A stretch of DNA of 64,000 bases from Thiobacillus sp. (lineage in GTDB: Bacteria > Pseudomonadota > Gammaproteobacteria > Burkholderiales > Thiobacillaceae). The stretch lies in NCBI GenBank assembly GCA_030692355.1, contig JAUYCF010000076.1, positions 1 through 64,000 on the forward strand, written 5' to 3'. The position numbers and the translations under genes were made by a program. The notes beneath the pieces are model-generated. The model was not told the DNA's origin and searched no databases. It worked only from the letters and a program-made list of their open reading frames with translations. Every line of letters starts with the position of its first letter. Within the stretch, counting starts at the first letter, position 1. Below are positions 9,483 to 27,181 of this stretch, piece after piece.

Positions 9483-12400
9483 TCACCCAACCGCGCGCCG
9501 CGCGTTGCGGAACATCCGCAGCCACGGGGCGGCGCCGCGCATGCCGTCTGGCCGCCACGACAGCTGCGCAGCGCGGAACACGCGCTCCGGATGCGGCATC
9601 AGGATGCTGAAGCGGCCGTCCGCGGTGGTGAAGCCGGTCAGCCCGCCGGGCGAGCCGTTCGGATTCAGGGGATAGACCTCGGTCGGCGCGCCACGGTGGT
9701 CGATGTAGCGCAGCGTGGCCTGCGCCTCACCGGCGTGCGCGGGGTCGCGGAAAGCGATGCGGCCTTCGCCGTGCGACACCGCGATCGGCATCACCGAGCC
9801 GGCCATGTCGGCGAAGAAAATCGATGGTGAATCCAGCACCTCGACCAGCGCGAAGCGCGCCTCGAACTGCTCCGACAGGTTGCGCTCGAAGCGCGGCCAG
9901 GCAGCCGCCCCGGGGATCAGGTCGTGCAGCTGGCTCATCATCTGGCAGCCGTTGCACACCCCCAGTGCGAGCGTGTCGGCGCGTTCGAAGAAGGCCGCGA
10001 ACTGGTCGCGCGCGCGCGGGTTGAACAGGATCGACTTGGCCCAGCCGCCGCCCGCGCCCAGCACGTCGCCGTAGCTGAATCCGCCGCACGCCGCGAGTCC
10101 GGTGAAGTCGGCGAGGCTGGCCCGGCCGGACAGGATGTCGCTCATGTGGACGTCGACCGCGGCAAAGCCGGCCGCGTCGAACGCCGCGGCCATCTCGACC
10201 TGGCCGTTGACGCCCTGCTCGCGCAGCACCGCGATGCGCGGGCGCTTGCCGCTGGCGATGAAGGGCGCGGCGATGTCGGCGTCGACATCGAAGCCCGGCG
10301 CATAGCGCAGGCCGGGATCGGCGGCGTCGGCATGCTGCGCGAACTCCTGCTCGGCGCACGCCGGGTTGTCGCGCAGCTTCGCCATTTCGTAGCTGGTGCG
10401 CGCCCAGGCGCTTTGCAGCGCGGTGCGTGCCTCGTCGAAGAACGCCTGGTCGCCGCGCAGCAGGCGCAGGCGGTCCCACGCATTGGGCTGGCCGATCACA
10501 TGGAATTCGCCGCGCAGGCCGGCATCCATGAAGGCCCGCATCACCGCCGGCGTATCGTCGCGCCGCACCTGCAGCACCGCGCCGGCTTCCTCGTTGAACA
10601 GCACATTGAAAATGCGCTGCGAGACATCGCCCGCGCCCGGCAACTCCGGTTCCGGCAGTCCCGCGTCCTCGACCTCGCGGCGGATCTGGTCGAGACACAG
10701 CTCGTCCACGTCAAGATCCACCCCGCAATGCCCGGCAAACGCCATTTCGGCGAGCGTGACGAACAGGCCGCCGTCGGAGCGGTCGTGATAGGCCAGCAGC
10801 TTGCCGGCCGCGTTCAGCGCCTGCACGGTGTCGAAGAACGCGATGAGCGCCGCGGCCTCGGGGGCGTCCGGGCAGTCGTCGCCCACCTGCTTGAAAGCCT
10901 GGGCGAAGCTCGATGCGCCGAGGCGGTTCCTGCCCAGCCCCAGGTCGATCAGCACCAGATCGGTGTCGCCGGCGTCGGTGCGCAGTTGCGGCGTCAGGTG
11001 CCGCGTCGCGTCGGGGGTGTTGGCGAACGCCGAAATCACCAGCGAGATCGGCGAGGTCACCGCCTTCTGCTCGCCGTCGGCCTGCCACACGGTCTTCATG
11101 CTCATCGAATCCTTGCCGACCGGGATGGAGACGCCCAGTGCCTGGCAATACTGCGAGACCGCCGCCACGGTGTCGAACAGCGCAGCGTCCTCGCCCGGGT
11201 GGCCGGCGGGCGCCATCCAGTTGGCCGACAGCTTGACCTCACCCAGGCCCTCCACGCGCGCGGCGGCGAGGTTGGCGATCGCCTCGACGATCGCCATGCG
11301 CCCCGATGCGGGCGCATCGATCAGCGCCAGTGGCGCCTTCTCGCCGATGGAGAACACTTCGCCCTGCGTCGTCTGATAACCCGCTAGCGTGATCGCGCAG
11401 TCGGCCACCGGAATCTGCCACGGCCCGACGCACTGGTCGCGCGCGGTGAGCCCGCCGACGGTGCGGTCGCCGATGGCGATCAGGAACATCTTCGATGCCA
11501 CGCCGGGCATCGCCAGCACGCGGTAAACAGCGTCCTTGAGATCGATGCCGTCGAGCGCCAGCGGCGCCGGCAGAGCGGGCTGATGCACGACGTCGCGCGT
11601 CATCTTCGGCGGCTTGCCGAGGATAACGTCCAGGCTGACGTCGACCGGCGCGTTCCGGAAATGGCTGTCGGTGACCAGCAAATGATTTTCGTTGGTGGCT
11701 TCGCCCAGCACCGCGAAGGGACAGCGCTCACGCTCGCAGAGGGTGCGGAATTCGTCGAGGCGGTCCGGCGGGATCGCCAGCACGTAGCGCTCCTGCGCCT
11801 CGTTGCACCAGATTTCGCGCGGTGACATGCCGGATTCCTCAGACGGCACGGCGCGCAGTTCGAAGCGACCGCCGCGGCCGCCGCCATGCACCAGTTCGGG
11901 CAGCGCGTTCGACAGGCCGCCGGCGCCGACGTCGTGAATCGACAGGATCGGATTGGCCTCGCCCAGCTGCCAGCAGCGGTCGATGACCTCCTGCGCGCGC
12001 CGTTCCATTTCCGGGTTGCCGCGCTGTACCGAGTCGAAGTCGAGGTCGGCGGCGTTGGCGCCGGTGTCCATCGACGACGCCGCGCCACCGCCCAACCCGA
12101 TCAGCATGCCGGGGCCGCCCAGCTGGATCAGCAGGGTGCCGACCGGAAGCATTTTCTTGTCCACATGGTCGGCACGGATGCTGCCGACGCCGCCCGCCAG
12201 CATGATCGGCTTGTGGTAGCCGCGCCGCTGCCCGGCGACCGTTTCCTCGAAGGTGCGGAAATAGCCGGCCAGGTTGGGGCGGCCGAATTCATTGTTGAAC
12301 GCCGCCGCGCCGATCGGACCTTCGAGCATGATCGCAAGCGGGGTGACGATGCGATCCGGCTTGCCGTAGGCGCCGGCTTCCCACGGCTGTTCGAAGCCGG

Positions 12401-13436
12401 GAATGTTGAGGTTGGACACCGAGAATCCGGCGAGGCCGGCCTTGGGTTTCGACCCGATGCCGGTCGCGCCCTCGTCGCGGATTTCGCCGCCACTGCCGGT
12501 AGCCGCGCCTGCGAAGGGCGAAATCGCCGTCGGGTGGTTGTGCGTTTCCACCTTCATCAGCACATGGGTCAGCTCGCTGCCGTAGGCGTAGCCGCCGTCG
12601 CCGCGCGGGTAGAAGCGTTCGATGGTCGCGCCTTCGATCACCGACGAATTGTCGGAATACGCCACCACCGTGCCTTCGGGATGGGCGGCGTGGGTGTCGC
12701 GGATCATGCCGAACAGCGTTTTCGCCTGCGCCGCACCGTCGATCACCCACGAGGCATTGAAAATCTTGTGGCGGCAATGCTCGGAGTTGGCCTGCGCGAA
12801 CATCATCAGTTCGACGTCGGTGGGGTTGCGCCCGATACGGACGAAGTTCTCCACCAGGTAATCCAGCTCATCGTCCGACAGCGCGAGGCCGAGTTCGCGG
12901 TTGGCGGCTTGCAGCGCCGGGCGGCCGCCCCCCAGCACGTCGACGCGGGCCAGTTCGCGCGGCGGCACGTGGCGGAACAGCTGTTCCACGTCGGCCAGCG
13001 TCATCACGGCTTCGGTCATGCGGTCGTGCAGGAGCGGCAGCAGGCGCGCCATCGCCTCGGCCGACAGCGGCCGGCCGGCCGCGTCCAGCACATGGAAGGC
13101 GACGCCGCGCTCGATCCTCCGGAAGCCGGCAAGGCCGCAGTTTTTCAGGATGTCGGTCGCTTTCGACGACCACGGCGAGAGGGTGCCGGGGCGCGGCGTA
13201 ACGAGGATCAGCGGGTCGTCCGCGGTGGGTGTGGCGGTCGGCGTGCCGTAATCGAGCGCCTGCTCGACCAGCCGCATTTGCGCGGCATCGAGCGCGGCGT
13301 CCGCTTCCAGGAAATGCCAGTGGCGCGCAGCCAGCGTGCCCAGGCCCAGGCCCAGTTGCGCGGCCTCGCTGCGGATTTTATCGAGACGGAACGAAGACAG
13401 CGCGGCGGCGCCGGGAAGCGGGACAATGACAGACAT
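9483..13436 (-). CDS. purL: Phosphoribosylformylglycinamidine synthase (long PurL)
   Basis: Fourth step of purine synthesis: FGAR + glutamine + ATP to FGAM. 1317 residues, the long single-chain form of beta- and gammaproteobacteria. The N-terminal PurS-like domain is followed by the linker with [11 protein letters not shown] and two AIRS-type ATP-binding modules. The C-terminal class I glutamine amidotransferase has its nucleophile in GVCNGCQMM and the catalytic His in AVSHGEGR. Start ATG 13436 lies 2 nt after a perfect 10-bp hairpin that contains the only SD-like sequence (AAAGG), so translation may be controlled by that structure. Confidence 0.97.
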   Translation of the reverse strand: MSVIVPLPGAAALSSFRLDKIRSEAAQLGLGLGTLAARHWHFLEADAALDAAQMRLVEQALDYGTPTATPTADDPLILVTPRPGTLSPWSSKATDILKNCGLAGFRRIERGVAFHVLDAAGRPLSAEAMARLLPLLHDRMTEAVMTLADVEQLFRHVPPRELARVDVLGGGRPALQAANRELGLALSDDELDYLVENFVRIGRNPTDVELMMFAQANSEHCRHKIFNASWVIDGAAQAKTLFGMIRDTHAAHPEGTVVAYSDNSSVIEGATIERFYPRGDGGYAYGSELTHVLMKVETHNHPTAISPFAGAATGSGGEIRDEGATGIGSKPKAGLAGFSVSNLNIPGFEQPWEAGAYGKPDRIVTPLAIMLEGPIGAAAFNNEFGRPNLAGYFRTFEETVAGQRRGYHKPIMLAGGVGSIRADHVDKKMLPVGTLLIQLGGPGMLIGLGGGAASSMDTGANAADLDFDSVQRGNPEMERRAQEVIDRCWQLGEANPILSIHDVGAGGLSNALPELVHGGGRGGRFELRAVPSEESGMSPREIWCNEAQERYVLAIPPDRLDEFRTLCERERCPFAVLGEATNENHLLVTDSHFRNAPVDVSLDVILGKPPKMTRDVVHQPALPAPLALDGIDLKDAVYRVLAMPGVASKMFLIAIGDRTVGGLTARDQCVGPWQIPVADCAITLAGYQTTQGEVFSIGEKAPLALIDAPASGRMAIVEAIANLAAARVEGLGEVKLSANWMAPAGHPGEDAALFDTVAAVSQYCQALGVSIPVGKDSMSMKTVWQADGEQKAVTSPISLVISAFANTPDATRHLTPQLRTDAGDTDLVLIDLGLGRNRLGASSFAQAFKQVGDDCPDAPEAAALIAFFDTVQALNAAGKLLAYHDRSDGGLFVTLAEMAFAGHCGVDLDVDELCLDQIRREVEDAGLPEPELPGAGDVSQRIFNVLFNEEAGAVLQVRRDDTPAVMRAFMDAGLRGEFHVIGQPNAWDRLRLLRGDQAFFDEARTALQSAWARTSYEMAKLRDNPACAEQEFAQHADAADPGLRYAPGFDVDADIAAPFIASGKRPRIAVLREQGVNGQVEMAAAFDAAGFAAVDVHMSDILSGRASLADFTGLAACGGFSYGDVLGAGGGWAKSILFNPRARDQFAAFFERADTLALGVCNGCQMMSQLHDLIPGAAAWPRFERNLSEQFEARFALVEVLDSPSIFFADMAGSVMPIAVSHGEGRIAFRDPAHAGEAQATLRYIDHRGAPTEVYPLNPNGSPGGLTGFTTADGRFSILMPHPERVFRAAQLSWRPDGMRGAAPWLRMFRNARRAVG

Positions 13437-13438
13437 GT

Positions 13439-13465
13439 GCGCCTTTGCGGAACGGGCAAAGGCGC
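13439..13465 (-). promoter_or_regulatory. Perfect 10-bp hairpin covering the purL ribosome binding site
   Basis: Read on the minus strand, GCGCCTTTGC-CCGTTCC-GCAAAGGCGC forms an uninterrupted 10-bp stem with a 7-base loop. The stem ends 2 nt before the purL ATG and includes AAAGG, the best SD candidate. It begins at the stop codon of the upstream small gene. On this strand it is not followed by a U tract, so it is not a classic terminator of the upstream gene. Translational gating of purL or coupling to the upstream gene is inference. Confidence 0.55.
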
Positions 13466-13707
13466 TATTTTAGCTGATCGGCGCCCTTCTCCGGACCGGC
13501 TTGCCGGCGAATGGCGGCCTGCTTTCGCCAGGCTTCGAGGCAGTCGAGGCCGCAGAAATGATGGACGTAGTCCTGCGCATCCGTCACGTTGACCGAATCG
13601 GCCGGCACTTCCTTCAGGCAGACCGCACAACTGAGCATGGTGCAGCCTTCTTCGTCGGAACATTGCGCCACCGGCGCGCCCGCCGGGTTGTGGTGTGAGT
13701 TATTCAT
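13465..13707 (-). CDS. Small Cys-rich DUF3330-type protein
   Basis: 80 residues with two Cys pairs, CAVC (near 27-30) and CGLDC (near 52-56), plus HH before the second pair: a likely zinc-ribbon-like metal site. The pattern [10 protein letters not shown]...[15 protein letters not shown] fits DUF3330 proteins as I remember them; some are found on mercury-resistance elements, but no mer genes are here. Start ATG 13707 has a good GGGGA SD. It ends directly at the hairpin in front of purL. Role unknown. Confidence 0.65.
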   Translation of the reverse strand: MNNSHHNPAGAPVAQCSDEEGCTMLSCAVCLKEVPADSVNVTDAQDYVHHFCGLDCLEAWRKQAAIRRQAGPEKGADQLK

Positions 13708-13776
13708 ACGATATTCCCCGGATCACCAGACGTTTTCAGTGTAAGCCAATCGCACGGCTTCAGCCATGGGATTAAG

Positions 13777-15303
13777 ATGTCGGCAATACCGCCAAACCGG
13801 ATGCCCCACTGCATGGCCGCCCCTGAACGCCCCGCCCATCCCGCCGCTTGCGCCCCCCTGCCGGTCGCGCCCCGCGCCCTCGTCTCCCCGCCGCTGTTCA
13901 CGGCTGCCGCCATGCGAGAAATCGACCGGCAGTGGGCGAGCCGCCACCCCGCCGCCTCGTTGATGGAGCGGGCGGGCGCGGGCGCAGGCGAACTGGCCGG
14001 CACGCTGGCCTGCGAATCGGGCGCGCCGGTCCTGGTCCTGGCCGGTCCCGGCAACAACGGCGGCGATGCCCTGGTCGCCGCGCGCCATCTCACGGCGCAG
14101 GGATTCCGCGTCGACGTCGTCAGCCGTGCCGACCCCGCCCGCCTGCCGCCGGATGCCGCCCGCGCCTGGGCCGAATGGCGTAAAAACGGCGGCACGATCC
14201 TGGCGGATATCCCGCCGTTGCGGCGCTACAGCCTTGTCATCGACGGCCTGTTCGGGGTGGGGCTGCAGCGCGACATCGGCGGCGAAGACACGCACTGGAT
14301 CGGGCAGGCCAACGAAATGGACTGCCCGAAACTCGCGCTCGACGTGCCGAGCGGCCTCGACAGCGACAGCGGCCGCATCCGTGGCTGCGCCCTGCGCGCC
14401 GACCACACGCTGACCTTCATCGGCCTCAAGCCGGGTTTGTTCACCGCCGACGGCCCGGATTACGCCGGCCAGCTGCACCTCGACATGCTCGGCGTCGATC
14501 CGGCCGACCTGCCCGCCGCACCGGGCATCGCGCTGACGCAGCTGGAAAGCCGCCACCGCCTGCCCGCGCGCGCCCGGAACAGCCACAAAGGCCTGTTCGG
14601 CCATGTCGGCATCGTCGGCGGCAGCCACGGCATGGTGGGCGCCTGCCTGCTCGCCGGGCGCGCCGCGCTGCGGCAGGGCGCGGGCAGCGTGACGCTGGGC
14701 GCGCTGGACGAGCGCGTCGTGGTCGATTACGGCGAACCGCGGCTGATGTTCGCCGTGCCGGAAAATCTGGTTGGCAGGCATCCGGGCGTGCTGGCAGTCG
14801 GCCCCGGACTGGGCCAGGGCGCCCGCGCGCACGCCTTGCTGGAAGCGGCGCTGACGGCGCCCTGCCCGCTGGTGCTGGATGCCGACGCGCTGAACCTGCT
14901 GGCCGGCAACCCGGATCTGGCCAACCGCGCCGCCCGCCGCAGCCACCCCACCCTGCTCACCCCGCATCCCGGCGAAGCCGCGCGCCTGCTCGGCGTGAGC
15001 GGGACGGACATCCAGGCGAACCGCATCGAGGCCGCGCAGCGCCTGAGCGCGCAGTATCGCGCGCATGTCGCACTCAAGGGCGCCGGCACCGTCATCGCCC
15101 ATCTCGACGGCCGCTACGCCATCAACACCAGCGGCGGGCCCTGGCTCGCCCAGGCCGGCTCGGGCGACCGCCTCACCGGCATGGTGGCCGCGCTGCTGGT
15201 CCAGGGAATGGCCGCGGGCGATGCCTTGGAGGCTGCAGTGTGGCTTCACGGACAGCCCGACCTGAAAATCGCCCGAGGCTTTGCGAACCCGCGCGATGAT
15301 TAA
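13777..15303 (+). CDS. nnr: Bifunctional NAD(P)HX epimerase / ADP-dependent NAD(P)HX dehydratase
   Basis: Repairs hydrated NADH/NADPH. 508 residues. The N-terminal YjeF epimerase domain (about 40-225) has FTAAAMREID, GPGNNGGDALVAARHL and LDVPSGLDSDSG. The C-terminal ribokinase-like dehydratase domain (about 250-500) has HVGIVGGSHGMVGA, VGPGLGQG, TPHPGEAARLLG and the catalytic-base region GSGDRLTGMVAAL. Family members more often read GTGDVL(A/S)G there, so the Arg after the Asp is slightly unusual. ATG 13777 has GGGA upstream; a later Met at residue 9 or 13 is possible. Divergent from the DUF3330 gene. Confidence 0.92.
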   Translation: MSAIPPNRMPHCMAAPERPAHPAACAPLPVAPRALVSPPLFTAAAMREIDRQWASRHPAASLMERAGAGAGELAGTLACESGAPVLVLAGPGNNGGDALVAARHLTAQGFRVDVVSRADPARLPPDAARAWAEWRKNGGTILADIPPLRRYSLVIDGLFGVGLQRDIGGEDTHWIGQANEMDCPKLALDVPSGLDSDSGRIRGCALRADHTLTFIGLKPGLFTADGPDYAGQLHLDMLGVDPADLPAAPGIALTQLESRHRLPARARNSHKGLFGHVGIVGGSHGMVGACLLAGRAALRQGAGSVTLGALDERVVVDYGEPRLMFAVPENLVGRHPGVLAVGPGLGQGARAHALLEAALTAPCPLVLDADALNLLAGNPDLANRAARRSHPTLLTPHPGEAARLLGVSGTDIQANRIEAAQRLSAQYRAHVALKGAGTVIAHLDGRYAINTSGGPWLAQAGSGDRLTGMVAALLVQGMAAGDALEAAVWLHGQPDLKIARGFANPRDD

Positions 15304-15390
15304 AGTACGCCGCCCCCATGCCGATATGAATGCTTCGAGTCACGCCCCGTTCTCACTTATGGGTTTCCGACTGTTGCAGATGCCGAATCC

Positions 15391-17382
15391 ATGAAGAAAA
15401 ACACCCGACATCTGGGTATCGGCGCCCGGATTTGGGGCGGTTTTGTCGTCGTGCTTGCCCTGATGGTCGCGCTCGGCGCGATCGGTCTGCGTTATGTGGC
15501 CGAAGCCAACCAGCGCCTGAAAGACATCACCCAGACCAATAACGTCAAGATCGAACTCGCGATGGAGATGCACAGTGCGCTGCGTGAGCGCGCGATCTCC
15601 ATGCACACACTCCCCAGCCTCGTCGATGCCTTCGAGAAGGATGACGAGATCCAGCGCTTCAATGCCGAGGCCACCCGCTACACCAAGGCGCGGACCCGCC
15701 TTGAGAGCATGCCGCTCAGCCCGCAAGAACGCGAGATCCTGGCGAAAATCTTCAAGATGACCCGTGAAGCGGGATCCGCGGTGCAATTGGTCGTGGACAG
15801 GTCCATCTTCATCGACGACCCGGCAGATGTCTTCGAGTGGATACGCCACGTGGCGATGCCGCGGCAAAGCGCCATCGCCGAACAAGTCAACCTCCTGCTC
15901 GACCTGCAGCGCAATCAGACAGCCGCCGCGGTGCGGGATGCGGAGAACTCATTTTCCCGCGTGCGCAACCTGATGCTGGGGCTCGGCACCGCGGCACTGC
16001 TGACAGGAATAATGATTGCCGGCTTTGTCGGCCAACGGGTGACGCGCCAGGCCAGGCAACTCGAAACCCAGGCCATGTATGACCAGCTGACCGGCTTGCC
16101 CAACCGTTCGCTGTTGCATGACCGGCTCCAGCATGAGATCGGGCTGTCCAAACGCGAGCATGCGTCGTTTGGCGTGGTGCTGATGGATCTGGACCGGTTC
16201 AAGGAAGTCAACGACACCCTCGGCCATGGCGTGGGCGACGAAGTCCTGCGTGAAGTCGGGCACCGCCTGAAGGAAGCGATACGCGCCGAGGATACGGTGG
16301 CGCGTTTGGGGGGGGACGAGTATGTCCTGCTGATACACAAGCTGGAACCAGAAGACGCCGCATTGATCGCAAACAAGATTTTCGCCGCCCTGGACAAACC
16401 CTTTCACTGGCAAAACCAGAGCATCGACCTCGGTGCGAGCCTGGGACTGTCGTTTTATCCTTCGCAGTGCGACGACGCCAGCAGCCTGCTGCGGTGCGCC
16501 GACATCGCGATGTATGTGGCGAAGCGCTCCGGCCAGGGCTATGCGCTGTATTCCCCGGATCAGGAGCACACCAGTCGCGACGATCTTTCGCTCAAGAGCG
16601 AGTTGCGCGAAGCCATCCAGTCGGACCAGTTGAGCCTGTACTACCAGCCGCAAATCGACCATCTCAGCCGGCGCGTGTCCGGCCTCGAGGCCCTGGTGCG
16701 CTGGAACCATCCGTCGCGCGGCCTCCTCGCACCCGACCAGTTCATCCCCCTGGCGGAAGATGCGGGGCTGATCGCCCCCCTCACCCACTGGGTGCTGAAG
16801 ACCGCGCTGGCACAGCTGGTGGCCCTGCAGAAAAAAGGCTACGCCCTGACCATGGCAGTCAACCTCTCCGCGCGCAACCTGCACGACATGGAACTGCCCG
16901 CCAGCATTCTCGCCCTGCTTGCCGAGAGCGGCGTGGCCCCGCAAGACCTCATCCTCGAAATCACCGAGAGTGCGGTGATGACCAATCCCAGCAACGGCCT
17001 GACCATCCTCACCGAGCTCGACCGCATGGGCGTGACGCTCGCCATCGACGACTTCGGCACCGGCTACTCCTCGCTCGCCTACCTCAAGCGCCTGCCGGTG
17101 GACGAACTGAAAATCGACAAATCCTTTGTGACGGATATGGAAGAAAACGATAACGACGCCGTGATCGTGCGCTCCACCATCGACCTCGCGCACAACCTGG
17201 GCCTCAAGGTTACCGCCGAAGGCGTGGAAACCCAGGGCGCCTGGGACCTGCTCGAGATCCTCGGCTGCGATAACTCACAGGGGTACTTCATGGGCAAACC
17301 GATGCCGGCGGAAAAGCTGGAGGCATGGCTGCAGGCGTCGGCGTGGTCCGGGGTTTGGACGAACGCACGTACCGCACGCTGA
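15391..17382 (+). CDS. Membrane sensor with GGDEF and EAL domains (cyclic-di-GMP turnover)
   Basis: 663 residues. TM1 about 13-33, periplasmic four-helix-type sensor about 34-192, TM2 about 194-214, GGDEF about 227-385, EAL about 400-650. The GGDEF site reads GGDEY (307-311), a mild variant, with inhibitory RxxD site RAED (298-301) intact. The EAL domain has all expected metal and catalytic motifs: EALVRW (433), NLSARN, LEITES, DDFGTGYSSL, KIDKSFV, AEGVET. Phosphodiesterase activity is therefore likely; cyclase activity is possible or regulatory. Monocistronic, facing galU. The ligand cannot be inferred. Confidence 0.9.
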   Translation: MKKNTRHLGIGARIWGGFVVVLALMVALGAIGLRYVAEANQRLKDITQTNNVKIELAMEMHSALRERAISMHTLPSLVDAFEKDDEIQRFNAEATRYTKARTRLESMPLSPQEREILAKIFKMTREAGSAVQLVVDRSIFIDDPADVFEWIRHVAMPRQSAIAEQVNLLLDLQRNQTAAAVRDAENSFSRVRNLMLGLGTAALLTGIMIAGFVGQRVTRQARQLETQAMYDQLTGLPNRSLLHDRLQHEIGLSKREHASFGVVLMDLDRFKEVNDTLGHGVGDEVLREVGHRLKEAIRAEDTVARLGGDEYVLLIHKLEPEDAALIANKIFAALDKPFHWQNQSIDLGASLGLSFYPSQCDDASSLLRCADIAMYVAKRSGQGYALYSPDQEHTSRDDLSLKSELREAIQSDQLSLYYQPQIDHLSRRVSGLEALVRWNHPSRGLLAPDQFIPLAEDAGLIAPLTHWVLKTALAQLVALQKKGYALTMAVNLSARNLHDMELPASILALLAESGVAPQDLILEITESAVMTNPSNGLTILTELDRMGVTLAIDDFGTGYSSLAYLKRLPVDELKIDKSFVTDMEENDNDAVIVRSTIDLAHNLGLKVTAEGVETQGAWDLLEILGCDNSQGYFMGKPMPAEKLEAWLQASAWSGVWTNARTAR

Positions 17383-17443
17383 GCGCGCGTCAAAGCGCAA
17401 GGTTCGAAATTCACCTCCTTCACGCACGCCAAACAGGCGAGAT

Positions 17444-18313
17444 TCAGCAAACGTGCTTCTTCAGGTAGGCCGCGAAGTCTTCGCTGACCTCGCTGTGCTT
17501 CAACGCATATTCGACCGTCGCCTGCAGATAACCCAGCTTGCTGCCGCAGTCGTAGCGGGTGCCGTCGAAGTCATAGGCCAGCACCTGCTGTTCTTTCAGC
17601 AAGGCGGCGATGGCGTCGGTCAGCTGCAATTCGCCGCCGGCGCCGGGCTTGAGGTGCTGGATGTGGTGGAAGATCCGCGGGGTGAGGATGTAGCGGCCGA
17701 CCACGCCGAGGTTGGACGGTGCGTCCTCGGGTTTCGGTTTTTCGACGATGGCGTTCACCCGCGACACCCGATCCGCCATGGGGCTGGCGTCGACAATGCC
17801 GTAGGACGCGGTTTCCGAAGGCGCCACCTGCTGCACCCCAAGCACCGAGCACTGGTAATACTCGTATTGATCGACCATCTGCTTCATCGCCGCCGGACTG
17901 CCGTCGATCAGGTCGTCGGCGAGGATGACGGCGAAGGGTTCGTTGCCGATCACCGGCTGCGCACACAGCACCGCGTGGCCGAGCCCCAGCGCTTCAGCCT
18001 GGCGGATGTAGATGAAATTGATGCCGGCCGGGCGGATCGACTGCACCAGTTCCAGATCGCGATCCTTGCCGCGCGCGGCCAGTTCGGTTTCCAGTTCATA
18101 AGCCTTGTCGAAGTGGTCTTCGACAGTGCGCTTGGTGCGGCTGCTGATGAAGATCATGTCGGTGATGCCGGCTTCCATGGCCTCTTCAACTGCGTACTGG
18201 ATCAGCGGCTTGTCGACGATGGGCAGCATTTCCTTGGGGCTGGCCTTGGTGGCCGGCAGAAAACGGGTGCCAAGGCCGGCAACCGGAAATACAGCTTTCC
18301 TTACTCTTTGCAT
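17444..18313 (-). CDS. galU: UTP-glucose-1-phosphate uridylyltransferase
   Basis: Makes UDP-glucose for exopolysaccharide, LPS and trehalose pathways. 289 residues with the nucleotide-binding signature [21 protein letters not shown] and the sugar-site segment [15 protein letters not shown]. Length is typical. Its 3' end faces the GGDEF-EAL gene over a 61-bp spacer with no strong terminator; it lies 25 bp after ligA and could share its transcript. Confidence 0.96.
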   Translation of the reverse strand: MQRVRKAVFPVAGLGTRFLPATKASPKEMLPIVDKPLIQYAVEEAMEAGITDMIFISSRTKRTVEDHFDKAYELETELAARGKDRDLELVQSIRPAGINFIYIRQAEALGLGHAVLCAQPVIGNEPFAVILADDLIDGSPAAMKQMVDQYEYYQCSVLGVQQVAPSETASYGIVDASPMADRVSRVNAIVEKPKPEDAPSNLGVVGRYILTPRIFHHIQHLKPGAGGELQLTDAIAALLKEQQVLAYDFDGTRYDCGSKLGYLQATVEYALKHSEVSEDFAAYLKKHVC

Positions 18314-18338
18314 GGGTCTTCCCTATGAGTCCTTGGGT

Positions 18339-23205
<4,867 letters not shown>

Positions 23206-23221
23206 TCAAAATTCAATTTTC

Positions 23222-23304
23222 ATCCGCGAAGGATGCGAAGAAGCGCGAAGAAAATCCAAGTCCTGCTTTTTCTTTACTTCGCGCCCCTTCGCGTCCTTCG
23301 CGGA

Positions 23305-23305
<1 letters not shown>
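23222..23305. repeat. Long imperfect inverted repeat between kdsA and eno
   Basis: Arms ATCCGCGAAGGATGCGAAGA...GCGCGAAG (23222-23250) and CTTCGCGCC...TTCGCGGAT (23277-23305) are reverse complements over about 29 bp with about 3 mismatches, separated by 26 AT-richer bases. Each arm is itself built from the unit TTCGCG(T/G)CCTTCGCG. The right arm touches the kdsA stop codon. The structure resembles dispersed intergenic palindromes; other copies would be needed to call it a REP family. In the transcript it would form a very stable hairpin between kdsA and eno. Confidence 0.75.
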
Positions 23306-25841
<2,536 letters not shown>

Positions 25842-25897
25842 CTACTTCATCCCATCCCGCGGCTCAAATTCGCGACCGGATTTCACTTGCGCCCCAT

Positions 25898-27181
25898 TCA
25901 GGGCCGGGTCTGGTCGATCATGATTTTCACGCCGGTCGCGCCCACCTTCACGTTGGCGACGACGCCCTCCAGATCGCCCGGCTGGGCCGTCGGATTACCG
26001 GATTTGGAAACGCGGGCCACCAGCATCACCTGCTTGTGCCGCGAGAGCGTGTTGCCGGGATTCATCGCCATGCTGTCGTCCAGCGAAAATTCCAGTGGAA
26101 GCTGGCCGGCGCTGGCACGGATGGCGGCCACGGGCGGACCGCTCTGGCCCGGACGTGCGAACAGGAAAAGCACATCCGTATCAGCGAGCCTGGACTTGAG
26201 CGCCGGAGCGATGTCGATGCGGCCCTTGATGGCAACGCCCTCAGCAACCGCCGCCGTCTTGCTATCGGCAGCGGGGGGCGGGGGGGGCGGATTGCTATCC
26301 GTCATGCCGGTTTGGGCCAGTCGTTCGGCTTCCTGCTGCGCGGCCAGGATGTCCTGGGCATAGGGCGATTCCGGCGGCAGCAAGCCGTGCATGCGCTTCA
26401 GGTAAGCGCTGGCACGGGCAAAGTCGCCTTCCCGAAAGGCATTGATCCCGGCCAGTTCCAGCGCCTTCATGTCTTCGGGATCGATCTCCAGCGCCTGCCG
26501 CACCAGTTCCATCGGCTTGCCCGTCAACACAAGGTTGCCGGTAATGGCCAGGACCTCGGCATAGCCGGACAGCACCGAGGCTTCCCGCGGCAACAGCCCG
26601 ACCGCCTTTTCATAAGCCTGCAGGGCCTTGGGCCACTGCTCGATCGCCGCGTAGGACTTGGCCAGCATGGTCCACGCCTCGCCGTCATCGGGATTGGCCT
26701 GGGTCCGTTCTTCCACTTTCCGGATCATGCTCATGAAGTCGTGCTCACCCGCGGCACCGGCCATGGCGGATTGGGCCGTGCCGGTTCGCGCCTCGGCAAC
26801 CAGGGACGCGGGGTTGCCCAGCCAGAAGTAAAGGGCGAAAGCGGCAACGGGCAACACGGCGCCCAGGGTGTACCCCAGCCTGCGGCTGCCGACACGGCCG
26901 GGTTCGGGGGCGTCGTCCGGGGTCAGGGCATCTTCGGCCAGGCGGGCCTCCAGCTCACGCCTGGCGCTTTGGTACTGCGCGTCGGAAAGCAGTCCGTTGG
27001 CGCGGTCGGCTTCCATTTCCTTCACCTGATCCTGGTAAACAGCGATATTGACGTCGCGCCGGACGGCCTTGTCTGTCCCGCCCCGCGTACGCAACAAGGC
27101 AGGCAGCACGAAGGCCATGGCGATGACGACGCAGACGACAGCGGCAATCCAGAACAACGAGATGGTCCAGAACGGGTTCAT
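25898..27181 (-). CDS. ccmI: Cytochrome c maturation protein CcmI (TPR, apocytochrome chaperone)
   Basis: The track ORF (27502) begins in a shadow frame; the real start is ATG 27181, in ATGA overlap with ccmH, giving 427 residues. N-terminal TM (FWTISLFWIAAVVCVVIAMAFVLPAL), cytosolic Leu/Glu-rich loop, second TM (YTLGAVLPVAAFALYFWLG, about 105-123), then periplasmic TPR units (DGEAWTMLAKSYAAIEQWPKALQAYEKAV) and a C-terminal beta domain. It presents apocytochrome c to the heme ligation complex. A polyproline/glycine-coding stretch (SNPPPPPPAAD) links the domains. Last gene of the ccm operon. Confidence 0.93.
   Translation of the reverse strand: MNPFWTISLFWIAAVVCVVIAMAFVLPALLRTRGGTDKAVRRDVNIAVYQDQVKEMEADRANGLLSDAQYQSARRELEARLAEDALTPDDAPEPGRVGSRRLGYTLGAVLPVAAFALYFWLGNPASLVAEARTGTAQSAMAGAAGEHDFMSMIRKVEERTQANPDDGEAWTMLAKSYAAIEQWPKALQAYEKAVGLLPREASVLSGYAEVLAITGNLVLTGKPMELVRQALEIDPEDMKALELAGINAFREGDFARASAYLKRMHGLLPPESPYAQDILAAQQEAERLAQTGMTDSNPPPPPPAADSKTAAVAEGVAIKGRIDIAPALKSRLADTDVLFLFARPGQSGPPVAAIRASAGQLPLEFSLDDSMAMNPGNTLSRHKQVMLVARVSKSGNPTAQPGDLEGVVANVKVGATGVKIMIDQTRP

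Noticed and set aside
6718-9675. 985-codon plus-strand ORF antisense to ppc
   Set aside because: His/Arg/Gln-rich, low-complexity translation typical of GC-rich antisense frames; ppc on the other strand carries all family motifs.
11886-13592. 568-codon plus-strand ORF antisense to purL
   Set aside because: No recognisable domain; shadow of a highly conserved gene.
13465-13707. DUF3330 gene as a sign of a mercury transposon
   Set aside because: No mer genes, inverted repeats or transposase nearby; the gene is embedded among housekeeping genes.
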